From Lichenostomus cassidix (lineage: Eukaryota > Chordata > Aves > Passeriformes > Meliphagidae), in the NCBI GenBank assembly GCA_008360975.2, contig CM039183.1, positions 37,129,850 to 37,193,849 on the forward strand: 64,000 nt of DNA, in the 5' to 3' direction. The notes under the pieces are model-generated. The model did no database searches and was not told the DNA's origin. It worked only from the letters and a program-made list of their open reading frames with translations. The position numbers were made by a program, and so were the translations under genes. This document shows positions 11,161 to 23,300 of the stretch, one piece after another; the first letter of the stretch is position 1, and each line of letters opens with the position of its first letter.

Positions 11161-14100
11161 ATGTTATGGTCATTGCTTTTGAAAGGTGTTTTTTCTATGA
11201 AATTTTGAGCCAGAACCTACGTAGTCTTTACTGTCATGACAAAAAGTATTTTGATGAAAAGAGATGAAAAGAATTTAGGGAAATAAGGACACACCTCAGG
11301 TACATGTACCACTGTCAGTGGGATTGATTTGAAAGCAAAGTGGTGGAAGAGGTTTAAGAATATATTTTGAAGTACTCAACTGTTATGGAATTTATCAGAG
11401 ATCAGGAAAGAGGGTAATGTGAAGATGGAGTGACAAAGGCTAATATCACTGGAGGAGCAGAGCTGGGGTCAGTAAGATACTCTAGAGTGACTGCAGGCAG
11501 TATTGAGAACAAGCAGAGGAGAGGAAGTGATGGACCAGGAGAGTAATTTTTGGTAGCAGCAGTTAGAGTGGACTTGGAGAGTGATCAAGCAATATTTTAG
11601 CATTATCGGATGATGTGGCATGAGGAGATAATATGACCTTTCTCCACACTAATTTGTTCATGCAAACAAAGCTGCCTCTGTCTAAACTAGGTCAACATCT
11701 TGAAGGCATTTGGACAACTGGGCCCCTGTCTGAAGCAGTTCATACATTAAAAACTGATTCAAACCTCAGAAAATATTAACTGGACTAATGCATGATAGAA
11801 ATTAAGGATTAGAAGTTGTGAGTAGGGCTGATGGTCTTGAAAACATACCAGAGTCCTGCAATACTATATTACTTGTTCCATACTGCCTAAAAGATCCTCT
11901 AGGAAAATTAGCAGAAGAACCTCAGGTCAAAAATGGTAGCAAAAGGCTAATCCTTCAATTAATCACATCATTGCAGATGAACTTTCTTTATGCAAAGGGA
12001 GCAGGTAATTTTGCATTATGGTTTTGCACATGTAGGCCTTATTCACTGAGGAAATGTAATCATCAGTCTAGGCAGTGCTTTTCTCCTTGCCTCCCAGCCG
12101 CTAGCTTAGAAATAAATGTGTGCAGAATGGATGTGTGCAGTAGTAGCTATATTCTTTCCCCCTGATTTATTTGGTCCCATACACGCTGAATACATCAGGC
12201 ATTTGTTTAAGTGTATCTTTCTGGGTAACTGTGGACTGGAGGAATATTGAACTTGGTATAATGCGAATCTCTCAATAAATAAAAAGTCTCCCACTAAATC
12301 TCCCTTTATAAAGGCTGAGAAGAGAGATCTGTAGCATTCCACCTGCGTATGAATCGATTTCAATCAGCCTTTAGGAGGTTTCAGGCTGTGTTAGCTGTAG
12401 GATAGAGCAGCACAGCAGCGAAACTGCCCTCACGTCCCTTATTGACAGGTTTGTTATGAAACATGGAATATTTAGATTGAGGAGATTCATCCCACTACTG
12501 CAGACACCTGGCCCTGTTATCTTCATTTTGAGTCTGCTCTAATGCTGTCCACAAGCACAGCAGCTTCCCCATCATATGCAACAGGACACTAACTTGTCCA
12601 GATAGACCTTTACTGGAAATGAATTAGCTCTTTAGGGGAAGGAGGCTGAAGGAGATATTTTCTGGTTGCTTTTTTTTAAGGGCAATTTCTGTATTTAGGA
12701 AAATGGGCCAACTTTCCCTTTTCAGAATCCTCTGATTCAGATATGGGCAAGGTGAGAGGTTAGAGGCTTCGTTGTTAATGAGTGAGGCAGCCTCTGATTT
12801 TTACACTAATTGAAGCATTTACATTTTTCAGCAGAACTAAAATGCAAAACTAACACATTCCTTGGAGATTTATAACCCCACAATGGATTCTCCTATCCTC
12901 TCTCCCTTAATTATCCCAAATTATCTGAACTCTCATGAAGAAGAAAGAAATTAATATTAATATTCCATTTAGAATATACTCTAAAATGCAGTGGAAAATG
13001 GAGGCAATAATAATGATAAAGAGGGTAGCTAAGATGATTTGGAATATATAATCTTTCTTCTCTTCACTGCAGCTTTTTTATACTAGAGTAAGCGAGGAAA
13101 ACTCAGTCTTGCATTCATTTAGCAAAGCAATTTTTGTGCTGCATTAACTTCCAGTATATAGGTAAAAGCTTAGTAAAATATTGTTCTGTCTGTTAATTGT
13201 AATATTTTGGCTCTGTGCCTAGATCAGAAAAAATAATTGGGATAAAAGAAATTGGAAAACTCTTTTTGAATAGTGTTTGTACATGGGGGGCAAATACACA
13301 GGTATGACTCCTCACTGGAGAGTAGACAGGAAAAATAGCTAGAAGAAAAGAGCAGCTATAAACTGGACATGAAATGAAGCAGAATTTATAGTTTATGTTG
13401 AAAGAAAGGAGGAAATTACAGTTATCAGAAGAGGAAACAGTGGGGTCAAACTAATCAAAAACTGCAAATGTTGAATTTGTGTCTCTGGACCATAGGTCAG
13501 AGAAAGAGTCTACTTGCATGAAACTGGCAGAGAGGTGCCACAGAGAAGGGTGGAAGTGGGAAAGGAGGAATGTCTAGAATGTCTCTTCATTTGGATGGTG
13601 AGACTAAAGTACCTGGTAAATGTCCAGATAGCCACTGACTGATTACTGTTGTGAGTTACAGATTTGTCATCGGCCTTTCCTTCTCCCAGATAGATGCCAG
13701 CTGCTGTGCCAAGCTCCTTGCTCCCAGCTCTAGGGCATTGACTACAGGGCTCCCAGTGCCCTGGTAGTTTGTAGTTATAAGACATGAGTGCAGGATTGGT
13801 TTAGTTTAGGTTTACAAGTGTCCTAAGATGGAAAATAGCCTTGAGAAATGGTAATTAGTGGTGGGATACCGTTCACACTGAAGGCAAAATTATGCCCAAG
13901 TTCAGCTTTAAAATTGAAAGCATATTATATATCTGAGTCCCATAACCACTTCTACATCTTGTTCTGTGTAAATTTGTTCAGTGTTTCCACTCACCAAGAG
14001 GAGCCAGGGAGTTTCACGGGACCCATCACTTGTAAGTGTCTTGGTTTACACCTGCCTTGGTGTTGCACTGTGGGCTGTGATTAAAACTATGTTATCCCAT

Positions 14101-15124
14101 GAAGTAAGGTTTGGACGATATTCTGTGACAAAACTGTATATTTTTTAATGAGGGAGGGATATGGAGTAACTCTCCTGTTCTTATAAACCCTATTTTTCTC
14201 ACTGTCTTAGTACAATGTTAGCAAGTTGCTATAAGGGTGGAAGACATCAGCTGCAGTGAAGCTCATCTGCAAAGCTGTTGCAGACGGCATCACATATTGG
14301 GCTTGAGGATGGATTGTGGGTGAAAAGACTGTCATAGTAAAAAAACCCCAAAAAACCACTAACAAGAGAGAATGATACTAAAAATAGTGGACAGACTTGA
14401 GATCAGGTGTGAACTAAAAAATCCATTTTACTGTTTCTTTTTATCTTGAAAATAGCCTTTACTGTTTTTGTAATACTTTGGCTGCTCTGTTTTGTTTGCT
14501 CAGCTTTCAGAGGCTCAAGACATGTTTGTAAGAAGTATTGAGGCGTGGAGCTTAGTCTAGAAATGTATAGAAACTGCTTCTGTCAACATGCAATCCAGCT
14601 GCTCAGGACTGTGCATTGCTGCTGTGTGTAGGTACAACTGTAGTGTAGCTGGGGGGGTACTGTGGGTTGGATCTTTTGGGTTCATTTTCAGTATAGAGCT
14701 TCTGTGAAAGCTCTTTCAGTATACAGCTTCTTTATACTTTCTGTGAAATTATAAAGCTTGTGTTTCTTGGCCTTCTCCAACAAGCCAAAATATTTGGGAA
14801 GGAATGGTAGGTCCCAATGCAGTGTTTTGTTGTTCTGTTCAATACAGCAACATTCAGTCTCAGGAAAAGCAATTTTGTGATCCTGCCTCCTTGGTTTTAT
14901 TGAAAAAGTCAGAAGGAAAACCAAATCAAACCGAAACTCATGGCTAAGGATGTTAGTAGTAGCTACAGGTTTTTGGTGTGAATGTGTGTTTTGAATAGTT
15001 ACTAGCGAATATGTGACCTTTAAACATAATGGAATGGGGAAACTAGATTTTATTTCATTTAGTCAGATGTAACAATTTCAATGTTACGCATTGCAAGAAC
15101 ACTTGCAATCCTCCATTGAGAAAC
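11161..15124. other. Unique non-coding DNA, possible conserved element near 12.3 kb
   Basis: No supported gene is present. The largest frame is 115 codons at 11818-12165 and matches nothing I recognise. Around 12280-12480 the sequence has few low-complexity runs and a texture like conserved non-coding DNA (inference only). An A/C-rich run (aaaaaaccccaaaaaacc) lies near 14338-14357. A short imperfect duplication is listed separately at 14686. Confidence 0.5.
14686..14745 (+). repeat. Imperfect short tandem duplication
   Basis: The motif 'ttcagtatagagcttct' recurs about 29 bases later as 'ttcagtatacagcttct', with related 'ctgtgaaa' segments following both copies. This looks like a local duplication of about 29 bp that has since diverged. 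No function is implied. Confidence 0.6.
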
Positions 15125-15330
15125 AGTAAGGTGATGGATAAAGCACTGGACTGGGATTTTAATTTAGACATTGCTGTAGAATTTCTGCATCAATTTGTCC
15201 AAGAAAATAACAGATCACTTAGCCAGGGCTTTCTTATATGTGAAATGAGTATGATAACCCCATATTACCAGTCTGTGACAAATCCATGAGTATTACTTGT
15301 ATTTACTAAACAGTTTCAGATTAAATTTTT
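15125..15330 (+). mobile_element. MIR/CORE-type tRNA-derived SINE relic, plus strand
   Basis: The order of landmarks follows amniote MIR SINEs. First comes 'ggataaagcactggactggg', corresponding to the tRNA-derived head ending in 'agcactggactggga'. Next is a stretch matching 'ctgtgtgaccttgggcaagt' poorly but ending in 'cacttagcc'. Then 'tatgtgaaatgagtatgata' corresponds to the 'ctgtaaaatggggataataa' core, followed by a decayed 3' part. Divergence is high, as expected for an insertion that predates birds. The call is by remembered consensus; boundaries are approximate. Confidence 0.6.
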
Positions 15331-16200
15331 ATCTTGTTCAATTATTTAAAAAAATAACTTTAAAAAAAACCGGACCAAAGATATGAAAGCTGTTACAGTT
15401 CATGCCTAATATAAATTGGCTGACACAGGCTAGACCGTTGAATGTCTCTGGACGAGAAACTAAAATAATTTGTCTAAATTATTGAACAATTGATTGCCAA
15501 AACTGTCATATGACCAAAGATATCTCTTACTGACTTCATGATCACTGAAGATTTCTGCAGCAGTCATACAAAATTTCACATCTTAATTACATTCCTCATT
15601 ATTTTTTTTGTTAAGTAAGAGACATGAGACTAAAATGACACAATTTCATTATTAAAACCACAGCTTGATTTCCAAATATATTTTTGTTTTGTTATGCAGC
15701 AAAATTTTTATGGATTGCTTTCTTGTTTATCATTTAATGAGCAGCAAAATATTCTGCAAAATGCCACAGAAGAAAATAACACCTACAAAAGGATTAAGAA
15801 GGAAATAGAACAGCACATGCTATAAATTGAACCAAATAAATATAATGTATCTATGCATGCTTTTTATTACATGTCTTTCTCTCTACTGCTCTGGGTTAAA
15901 AGAAATACTTCTTTTAAAGTAAATACTTCTTTAAAAGTATACATCTTCATGCGAATTAGGATAAGACCCTGCATTCCAGAAGCTGCCTGGTACCTTTTCT
16001 TAATTTGGAAAAAGAAGAAGTGTGGGTTTCTTCTGTTCTTGTTTTCTTTCCTTACAGTTGTCTCCTGTGCATCACATATCAAATCTGCAGTGGTGCTCAT
16101 TTGCAAGAAAAGTGCCACATGTGTGTACATGATGGTCTGATTGTGAAAGACTTGCCTTCCTTCCCTTTTCTGGAGATCCCAAAGGCCACATTTGTCTTAT
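15331..16200. other. AT-rich non-coding DNA with a small tandem repeat
   Basis: No gene is supported. Opposite-strand open frames of 95 and 87 codons overlap here and are chance frames. An imperfect direct repeat of about 18 bp (aaatacttcttttaaagt, then aaatacttctttaaaagt) lies at 15903-15940. Runs of A at 15345-15370 are simple low complexity. Confidence 0.5.
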
Positions 16201-16280
16201 GGTCTCTTTGCTATGAGTGTAATTAAATGTAAAGCACTTTGGGATGTTCAGCTGTGTAAAGTATTGCCATTGAAATGCAA
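16200..16280 (+). mobile_element. Possible SINE/LINE 3' tail of the 'aaagcactttgggat' type
   Basis: The run 'taaatgtaaagcactttggg', followed by 'atgttcagctgtgtaaagta' and 'gaaatgcaagttg', matches the general 3' tail shared by amniote MIR/L2-type elements (aaagcgctttgagat, then a 'ctatataaatgcaag' segment). Nothing upstream could be aligned to a SINE head, so this may be a heavily truncated copy. Its position about 0.9 kb after the MIR-like relic at 15125 could mean independent insertions. Confidence 0.45.
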
Positions 16281-19200
16281 GTTGTTTTTCTGCAGAAAGG
16301 AAAAAACCAAATAAACAGCAACAAAAAACAAATGAAAAGGTTTCCAGGGATAAAAATGTGAACACTGTTAGATAAATAAAACATTAGAAAGATGGGAAAA
16401 TACTTCCGGAAAACAAATCAATAAGATAAAAAGAAAAAAAAAATATTTATTTGAGAAAGTTGACAGGCTTGCAGAAATTTCTAGCTCACAAGGTATTAAC
16501 AGAGAGAAAATAGGATGAATCAAGACACTATCATCAAAATAAAAACCCTAGGTATTAAAATTTTAACTCAAACTTGTAGAGAGTCCAAATCTTTTCCTCT
16601 GTGACATAAATTTGCACAGGCAGTAGAAGCCTCCAATTACAGAGTTTCTTCTGTATTTTACATCCTTGGAGATAGTGTTTGTTCTTTTGTAAAAGGAGTG
16701 TGAGATTCTGTCCTTCCCAATTTATGACTTCTACATGACACATTAGGAACTGAAATTATTTATAAAACAGAAAGAAAATAAGGCTTAACAAGCTCATTGA
16801 TGGATAGTCCTATTCATTCACTACAAATGGACATTTTTGCACAGCAAAAGAGTGAAAGGACTTACCCTGAGTTGTCATTTGGCCATGGACTAGACACTGG
16901 GTATTCAATCTTTCAGGTAAATGCCCTGATAACAAAGCTGTGGAAGCATACGAGTAATCATGTATTTTTTCCTCTCCATTGATTCTAGTATTTTGTGTCC
17001 AATGCAATGGAATAGGGAGCTGCATGGAGGTCTCCCCGTTCAGGGCAGCACCCCAACTTTCAGACTGCTAAGTAGCAGTCTGAGAACAAGTATCACCACA
17101 CCCTACTCCTCTTTGCTCTTTTTGGAAAGGTAGTCTGTGTCTAAAACCAAGAACCTTCACCTACTCCTTCTTCCATCCAGGTGCTTTAGGGGGTCATGGC
17201 TCCACCTCCTTGTAACCCTCCTCATAAGAGGTTCCATGGAAAAACATGTTTTCAGAAGATCCCCACATGATCTTCTGAAGGAGCTTCTCTGTCAGCGAGG
17301 CAGTGTTTGAAGCAGGGCAGATGCACACATTTCCTTCTGGCCCCAGTTGTGCTGAGCAACTCTTTTTTTTTTCCTTTTTCAATTGGAAGTGTCTGGAAAG
17401 TGAGTGAAAATCTAACCAAAACAATTTTGCTTAGCTAAAAACCTGATGTTTGCTATACACATATTTTCCAGATAACTTAATAACCCCACAAAAAAAATCA
17501 ATGAATGTTCTCTATTAGACTTCTAACTTTGTTTCAGTCTTCAATGATGGCTTCTCATAAAAATTCATGTTCTGAAGGTCCTGAGTTTTCTTTAGCTTTT
17601 ATAGCTTTCCCATACCAGACCATATTAACTCCTCATAACCTCCCAGTCTATGCTGAATCGAAACTAATGTGTGGATGGCTTTCTGTTTACAAAATGTTCA
17701 TGCTTCTCAGGTTTGGATTGTTATGTGTTGAAGGACAAGCAAAAACAGAAGTGTGACTTGCCTTTCAAATTTGCAGTTATCCTCTGCATTTTGGTTATTT
17801 CTGATAAAATGTATTAAAGGCTTCAATTCACTTTGTCTTAGAACTATAATTTGATGAAAACTTGGTCTTCTCCCTGGTTTAAAGGGTGCCTATCAACAAA
17901 CATTTCAATGCCAGATATATTTCAGAGCAAGAAGTTAGACTGCACTTTAATGTTGGACTGCTCTTTCATGTTTTGCTTAAACTTGCTCAGTTTGGGCTAA
18001 AGTGACTCTCCTGACATTCAATAGTTAGCTTGAGTAATACTGTGCACTCCTACTTTTTTAGCAGGTGTCTGAAATAGTTTAGGTAAGACCTGGCAAATTC
18101 TGAATGTCTGTTTTGTGTTCCCCTTTGTTTGGAGAAATAGCCTGGTGTATTTGATTTCCTGAAGCACATATCTATAGCCTGTTAAGGAAACATGCCTCAC
18201 ACAGTTGTTTTACTTCTGCCCTAGACTGAAATGCAGTAGGAAGGTGGGAAAAGGCCTCAGCTGAGCTGAAACTAGTGACAAAAAAAGAAATGCACTTGCA
18301 CCATTGAAACCTGGATCCACAGAAGGTAGTTTTTATGAGAACTTTATTTTTGTGAGTTTCTAACAACCTTCTTATTTAATCTTATTGTGAACAGGGGAGA
18401 AGATGTATTGCCATGAATGCTAGTGCATGGTCTTAACTCCAGTTTTCTTTATTACTTCCATTATCACAATGGATCTTCATTGGCTTGAATTGCTACCACC
18501 CTTATAGAACGATAAGACTAAAATGGCTCTACCTGTCATTCACTGATGTGTGAATCGACAATCAAATGATTGATCAATTTCTCTGTGCTTCAATAGCTTC
18601 TTTCATCCTGATTTACTGCATAAAATGCTGCAGTTTCAGCTAAGTTTTCTAAGGAATAGATAAAGTAAATCAGGCAATTAGCCATAATCTTAGATTTAAA
18701 AATTGAAAATCCATCAGTATCTCTGTCTTGCAAAGAAAATACATTTCAAAATCTGAAAATAAAAAAATCTTTTGTAAAGAAGAAATATCCTTACAAAAGA
18801 AAAATCTTGTACTCCTGGCAGTGTGCCTGTGAATGGCTTTCATGAATTTCTAATATATTTTTCTTTTGTTCATTTTTTCAAAAAACTTTGGACTCTGGAA
18901 TCTTTTAAGAAGGAGAAGTTTTTAAAGTGGAGCAATAGGAAGTGCTAAATATTTTATTAATGATTTGCAATAACATGCTTTTTCTTTATGCCTTTAATAG
19001 AAAAAAATCATGACAGCAAAATGATGAGGATTAATGTATGAAAATGTATTGCATGGCAGCCTCTGAGTAATGTATTTATAAACAGTTCCTTTTTTAAAAA
19101 AATGTATGTCAAAATAGATTACAAGAAGACTAGGAAATTATTGTAGTCAGATCAAGCAGAATACACGGTCCATGAGTTTTTTTCTGTAATGTCTGCTGCA

Positions 19201-20020
19201 TCCTGACTGAGATCACCCAGTCTTCATCTGCTTCCCTCTCTCAAAGGAATGTCATGTTGCTTTTGTTCACCTCCTTGGTTTAAAACAGAGCAAAGCAAGT
19301 GAATCCCTCAAGAGTTTAATGTAGGTAAAATGCATCATGATTTAAGTTAAGTTTCATCCCAAATCTACTTTTCAGTATATTTAGTCTTTTTGCAATTGTT
19401 GGTGAACCTCTGCCCTTCATGGTCTAGAGGTAATCATTCACTTTTTAATACTAATATGACCATAGTTGTATGTTCTACACAATCTGTCAGAACTAAGAAA
19501 CAATGAAGAGCTGCAAAAGAAAAAAAACCCCAAACCAAACACCCAAATATAAAGATAAAAACTCAGACAGAAACCATCAAAATAGAAAAGATGAGGCAGA
19601 CAAAGGCTGAGTAACCGTTTTGACAGGCTGACTGGAAGCCACTGTGCTTTATGCTGTGAGAGCTTCATCCAAGTTTCACTGGTGGCAGTAGAATGGCTTC
19701 AGCAGGCTTTGATTCAAACCTAATTCAGCCAATTTATTGAATGATTTCTTCATTTTTGTCACACCAGTCTTGTTGCTGAGCAGGAATGAGGAGGAAGGGG
19801 ACGAGGGGAGGCCAAAAGAAAGCTGACCACACAAATGTAATGTTGGAAGCATTAGACTGCATGGGGTTGTTCAGCCTCCACAAAGAACCAAACTTATTCC
19901 CATGGAAACCAATGTTCGAAGATGAATAAGTAGCCTGGCTCTCAGCAGCTCCCTTTCCTTTTTTCTCTTTTCTTCTCTCTTGGGATGTTTTGTTGTTGTT
20001 TTTGGTAAAGGAAAAGAAAG
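16281..20020. other. Unique non-coding DNA
   Basis: No open frame exceeds 83 codons and no exon-like segment is recognised. There are several A/T homopolymer runs, for example near 16433-16444, 17363-17372 and 19520-19527. No transposon or RNA gene was identified. Confidence 0.55.
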
Positions 20021-20340
20021 AGTCTCTTCACCTCCAAGCAGCTTGAGAAAAGACTGGCAACATTCATTCCACTAATAGGGTGTCAATTAATGCAAAGAGG
20101 AATGTCCTGGATTTCTCAAAGAGATGTATTTTTCAACAGGAGCTAGTCAAGACGTTGATGAGGTTTTGTTTCTCTCTCTTTTTTTTTTGTTTTGTTTTGT
20201 TTAAATGGAACATGCATTTTCTTGAACAAGGGGGCTGCTAAACTGGTGTTGTAAGTCTGCCCTCACGTGTTGGATTTTAACTCTTCAGGAGAGAAAGTGT
20301 AAGTGACCTCAAAGGAATCCACCAGATGTATTGCGGCACC
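20021..20340. other. Possible conserved non-coding element
   Basis: The stretch from about 20040 to 20160 carries the homeodomain-like 'gtcaattaatgcaaag' and is otherwise free of simple repeats. It is followed by a pyrimidine/T-rich tract (tctctctctttttttttt, then tttgttttgttttg) at 20164-20202. Assignment as a conserved element is an impression of texture, not an alignment. Confidence 0.25.
20164..20202 (+). repeat. T-rich low-complexity tract
   Basis: The tract runs 'tttctctctctttttttttt' and then three 'gtttt' units. It is simple low-complexity DNA with no flanking element that would make it a retrotransposon tail. Confidence 0.75.
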
Positions 20341-23300
20341 ACCCAGTTCAGATCATCATTTTTGCTTGTTTTTTTAATTTTGAGGTTTAGATACTGATGT
20401 AGGTGTAGCAACAGGTTACATACACAGGAAATACACAGAGGTGTGCACTATCCATTTAATGTAGCAGATACAGGTCATTGTAATTCCTACACTAAGTATA
20501 TAATTAATTCAAAGGGAATGTTACAGAAGCATTGCTGATGGTATCAGTGTTATAATGTGTTGCAACTATTGACTGATATCAAAAAAGATGAAAGGTGGGC
20601 TGAAAAGCAGGAGAATTATTAACCAACTTTTAATAAGTAAGGAAGATAGTCTCAGAAATCTGAAGGAAATCCTTTGCATTTGGCTTCTTGTGAGGAGAGT
20701 TTCTGAGAATAGGAAATGCCTTAGGATGTAGCGTCATATGGGAAATGTCCAGTGTGAGTCAGCATGAATCAGTGCTTAGATGGGGCACAGGTAGTTATGC
20801 AGGCTTTGGAACCAGTGAAGCCAGGTCTCCTGCAGGCTTGCACCTGGGCCAAATGACTCTGATGTCTCTAAAAATGTCAGTGCCCACTGAACTTTTGAGT
20901 TCATAAGCACCTACAGAAGCACCTATAGAAGAGCTTTTCCGTCCAAAGGAGGACCTCTTGTGTGGATCCTTTTGTACCTATATGATGATCTCAGGCTGCA
21001 GCCTTTCCTTTAGCAGAGAATATATTTTGGTTGCTCTCACTTTCTCCTCTCCAGACATCTGTTTCTGTAAAATTTATGACAACATAATCGTCTGTCCCTC
21101 TATTCCACTTGGCTGACATCAGCCAGTAGGCTCAAAATTATTAGGGAAACCAGCCAGACAAAATGATTGCCTAAGCCTCATTTCCTTAGGAAACTCAGCT
21201 AAAAAGTTAATATTAGCAACAACTTGTGGACTGGAGCTACCACTGGGGGAATGTAGTGTGGCACAAGTGCAGTCTGGTGCATTGCTTCCATTGCACTTTT
21301 GCTGTTAACTTTCTCCTGGGCCCTGTTGGCAAATAAACCTTCCTCCAGCTGCTGTGTGGGTGAATGGTCACAGCAGCTGGCAGGGAGGAGTCAGAGACTC
21401 TTTGCTCTTTGGTTTACCCACTGTTTTTTTGGGGTGTGGACACCTGTTCACCAGAAAGGGATAGAGACCACACATCCATTTAATCTGGGTTTTCCCCTGG
21501 CCTTCTGAACATTTGGGATCTGCACTCAAATCAGCAGTTTGGAGTGGGTTTCAACTCCTGTTACTGAGTAACTTATTTTCATGGCATTTTTTTAAAAGTC
21601 TTTGAAAAGACCTACATGTTCTTCTCCTCCTAGATATATGAGTGTCAATTTGGTTTAATGAATCTATCTGGAGTCCTTAAATTGTTTTCTAATTTAATTT
21701 TTTTTAAGATTTGTATTTTTTTTTCTATATAATGATTCATGGATGTGCAGTGTGAGAAATGTGTTTTCTGCTGCAATGGGTGGAAACCTGGGTCTCCATT
21801 TCTTCACTGCTGTCTAGGGTCTTCATTTTTACCTGCATGATGTTGTTCTTGCTGTCCTCCCTTTCTCTTCTTTCTCTTCCTCAGAACAGTGCTTAAGAAA
21901 TTACATTCATTTTTTCAGAACACTGAAATTATAGTATCCATTACAAAAACCCTAAAAACCCCACCACATTTGACAGCATTTCACAGCAGACTCTTCCATC
22001 TCCATCACCTCTGGTCAGTAATAGTCACCTCACTGTGATCCCTCCTGCTCCCAGCGTGTTTAAGAATTTCCTTAAATACTAAGAAAGGCACATGGCCAAA
22101 GCTGCTTATGCTGAGATTTTTTCTGTGTGAATACGAAGCAGGGCAATGGCATTGTAACTGCTTTCCAGCATGAGCTCATTTTCAGTATTCTCTTTTATCC
22201 TGAGGTGTTGACCTTTCTATTATCAGCCTCTCTGAAAGGAAGGCATACAACCATGTCTTGTCTGTGTCTTCTTGTTTATGGCTTATATGTGGCTCAAAGT
22301 TCTGCCAGAAACTTAATGCCATTTTACTGCCTGGTTTTACTTTCTGCCTGTGATGTACTAATTATCAGGGTGTGACAGAGCACTTATTTCCTATCATAAA
22401 CCAGGGCTGTTACCCAGGAAGGAAATTTTGTTTGACTCATGAAAAGATGTAACAATATGAAATATTCTCTGAGGACCATATTCTGATCCTGTTGACACTG
22501 ATGGGAATGTTAGTTTTGTCTTCACTGTGAGGGCCACATAATGAAAGAAAAGGCATTTCTATGCCTGCTTCTATTTTATTTTTCTGAGAGCTGATTTCCC
22601 ACAGTACTGTCAGCACTGGACAGTTGTATACCTCAGCTGAATACCTGGTGCAGCACTGGCACAGGATACTTAGTATGCTAGAGAGTCACAGTCTTTGTGG
22701 ATGTAAATTAGCTCAGCTCCTTTCACATCAGGGGCAGTGCACTGTTTTATATTATGGGGAAGTCTTGCTCTCAGTTTCAAGTTGCCATTTCCTTCCCTTT
22801 TTAGAAAGGAAAAAGCAAAGAGTCTGCACTGTTAATCCATTCCTACTAAGGGGAGGATGGGAGGAAAGAAATAAAACAATTTGGAGACTGTGTAGCAGTT
22901 TCCTAGTTCCCTATTAGTAATACACAGTTAATGCCCATGACTTAATGGGAATACACTTGCACTCAGCCACACTTGCCGACGGCAAAAGAGACAATGAAGT
23001 ATTTCTGCTTATACATCATAAGGCTTCACTTGAACAGCAGAAGCACAAGTAAAAACCATTTCAAACCAAGAGCAAGGGTGAACAGAGGGCAGCCTCCAGC
23101 CTGGCCAGGGCTCTGAACACCATGCTCAGCTGCACTGGCTGTTGGGCACCTGTGCATTGTGTTTGAGCCTCGTGGTGCTGTTGCTATCGGTTTTTCATAC
23201 ATTCACAGCCTGATGGCTATTTCTTCCTCCTCTGTGGAAGAGATGATGAAATTTAGACACAAGTAAGAAAGCTGCTCTTTTTAGACAATTCCAGCAGACT

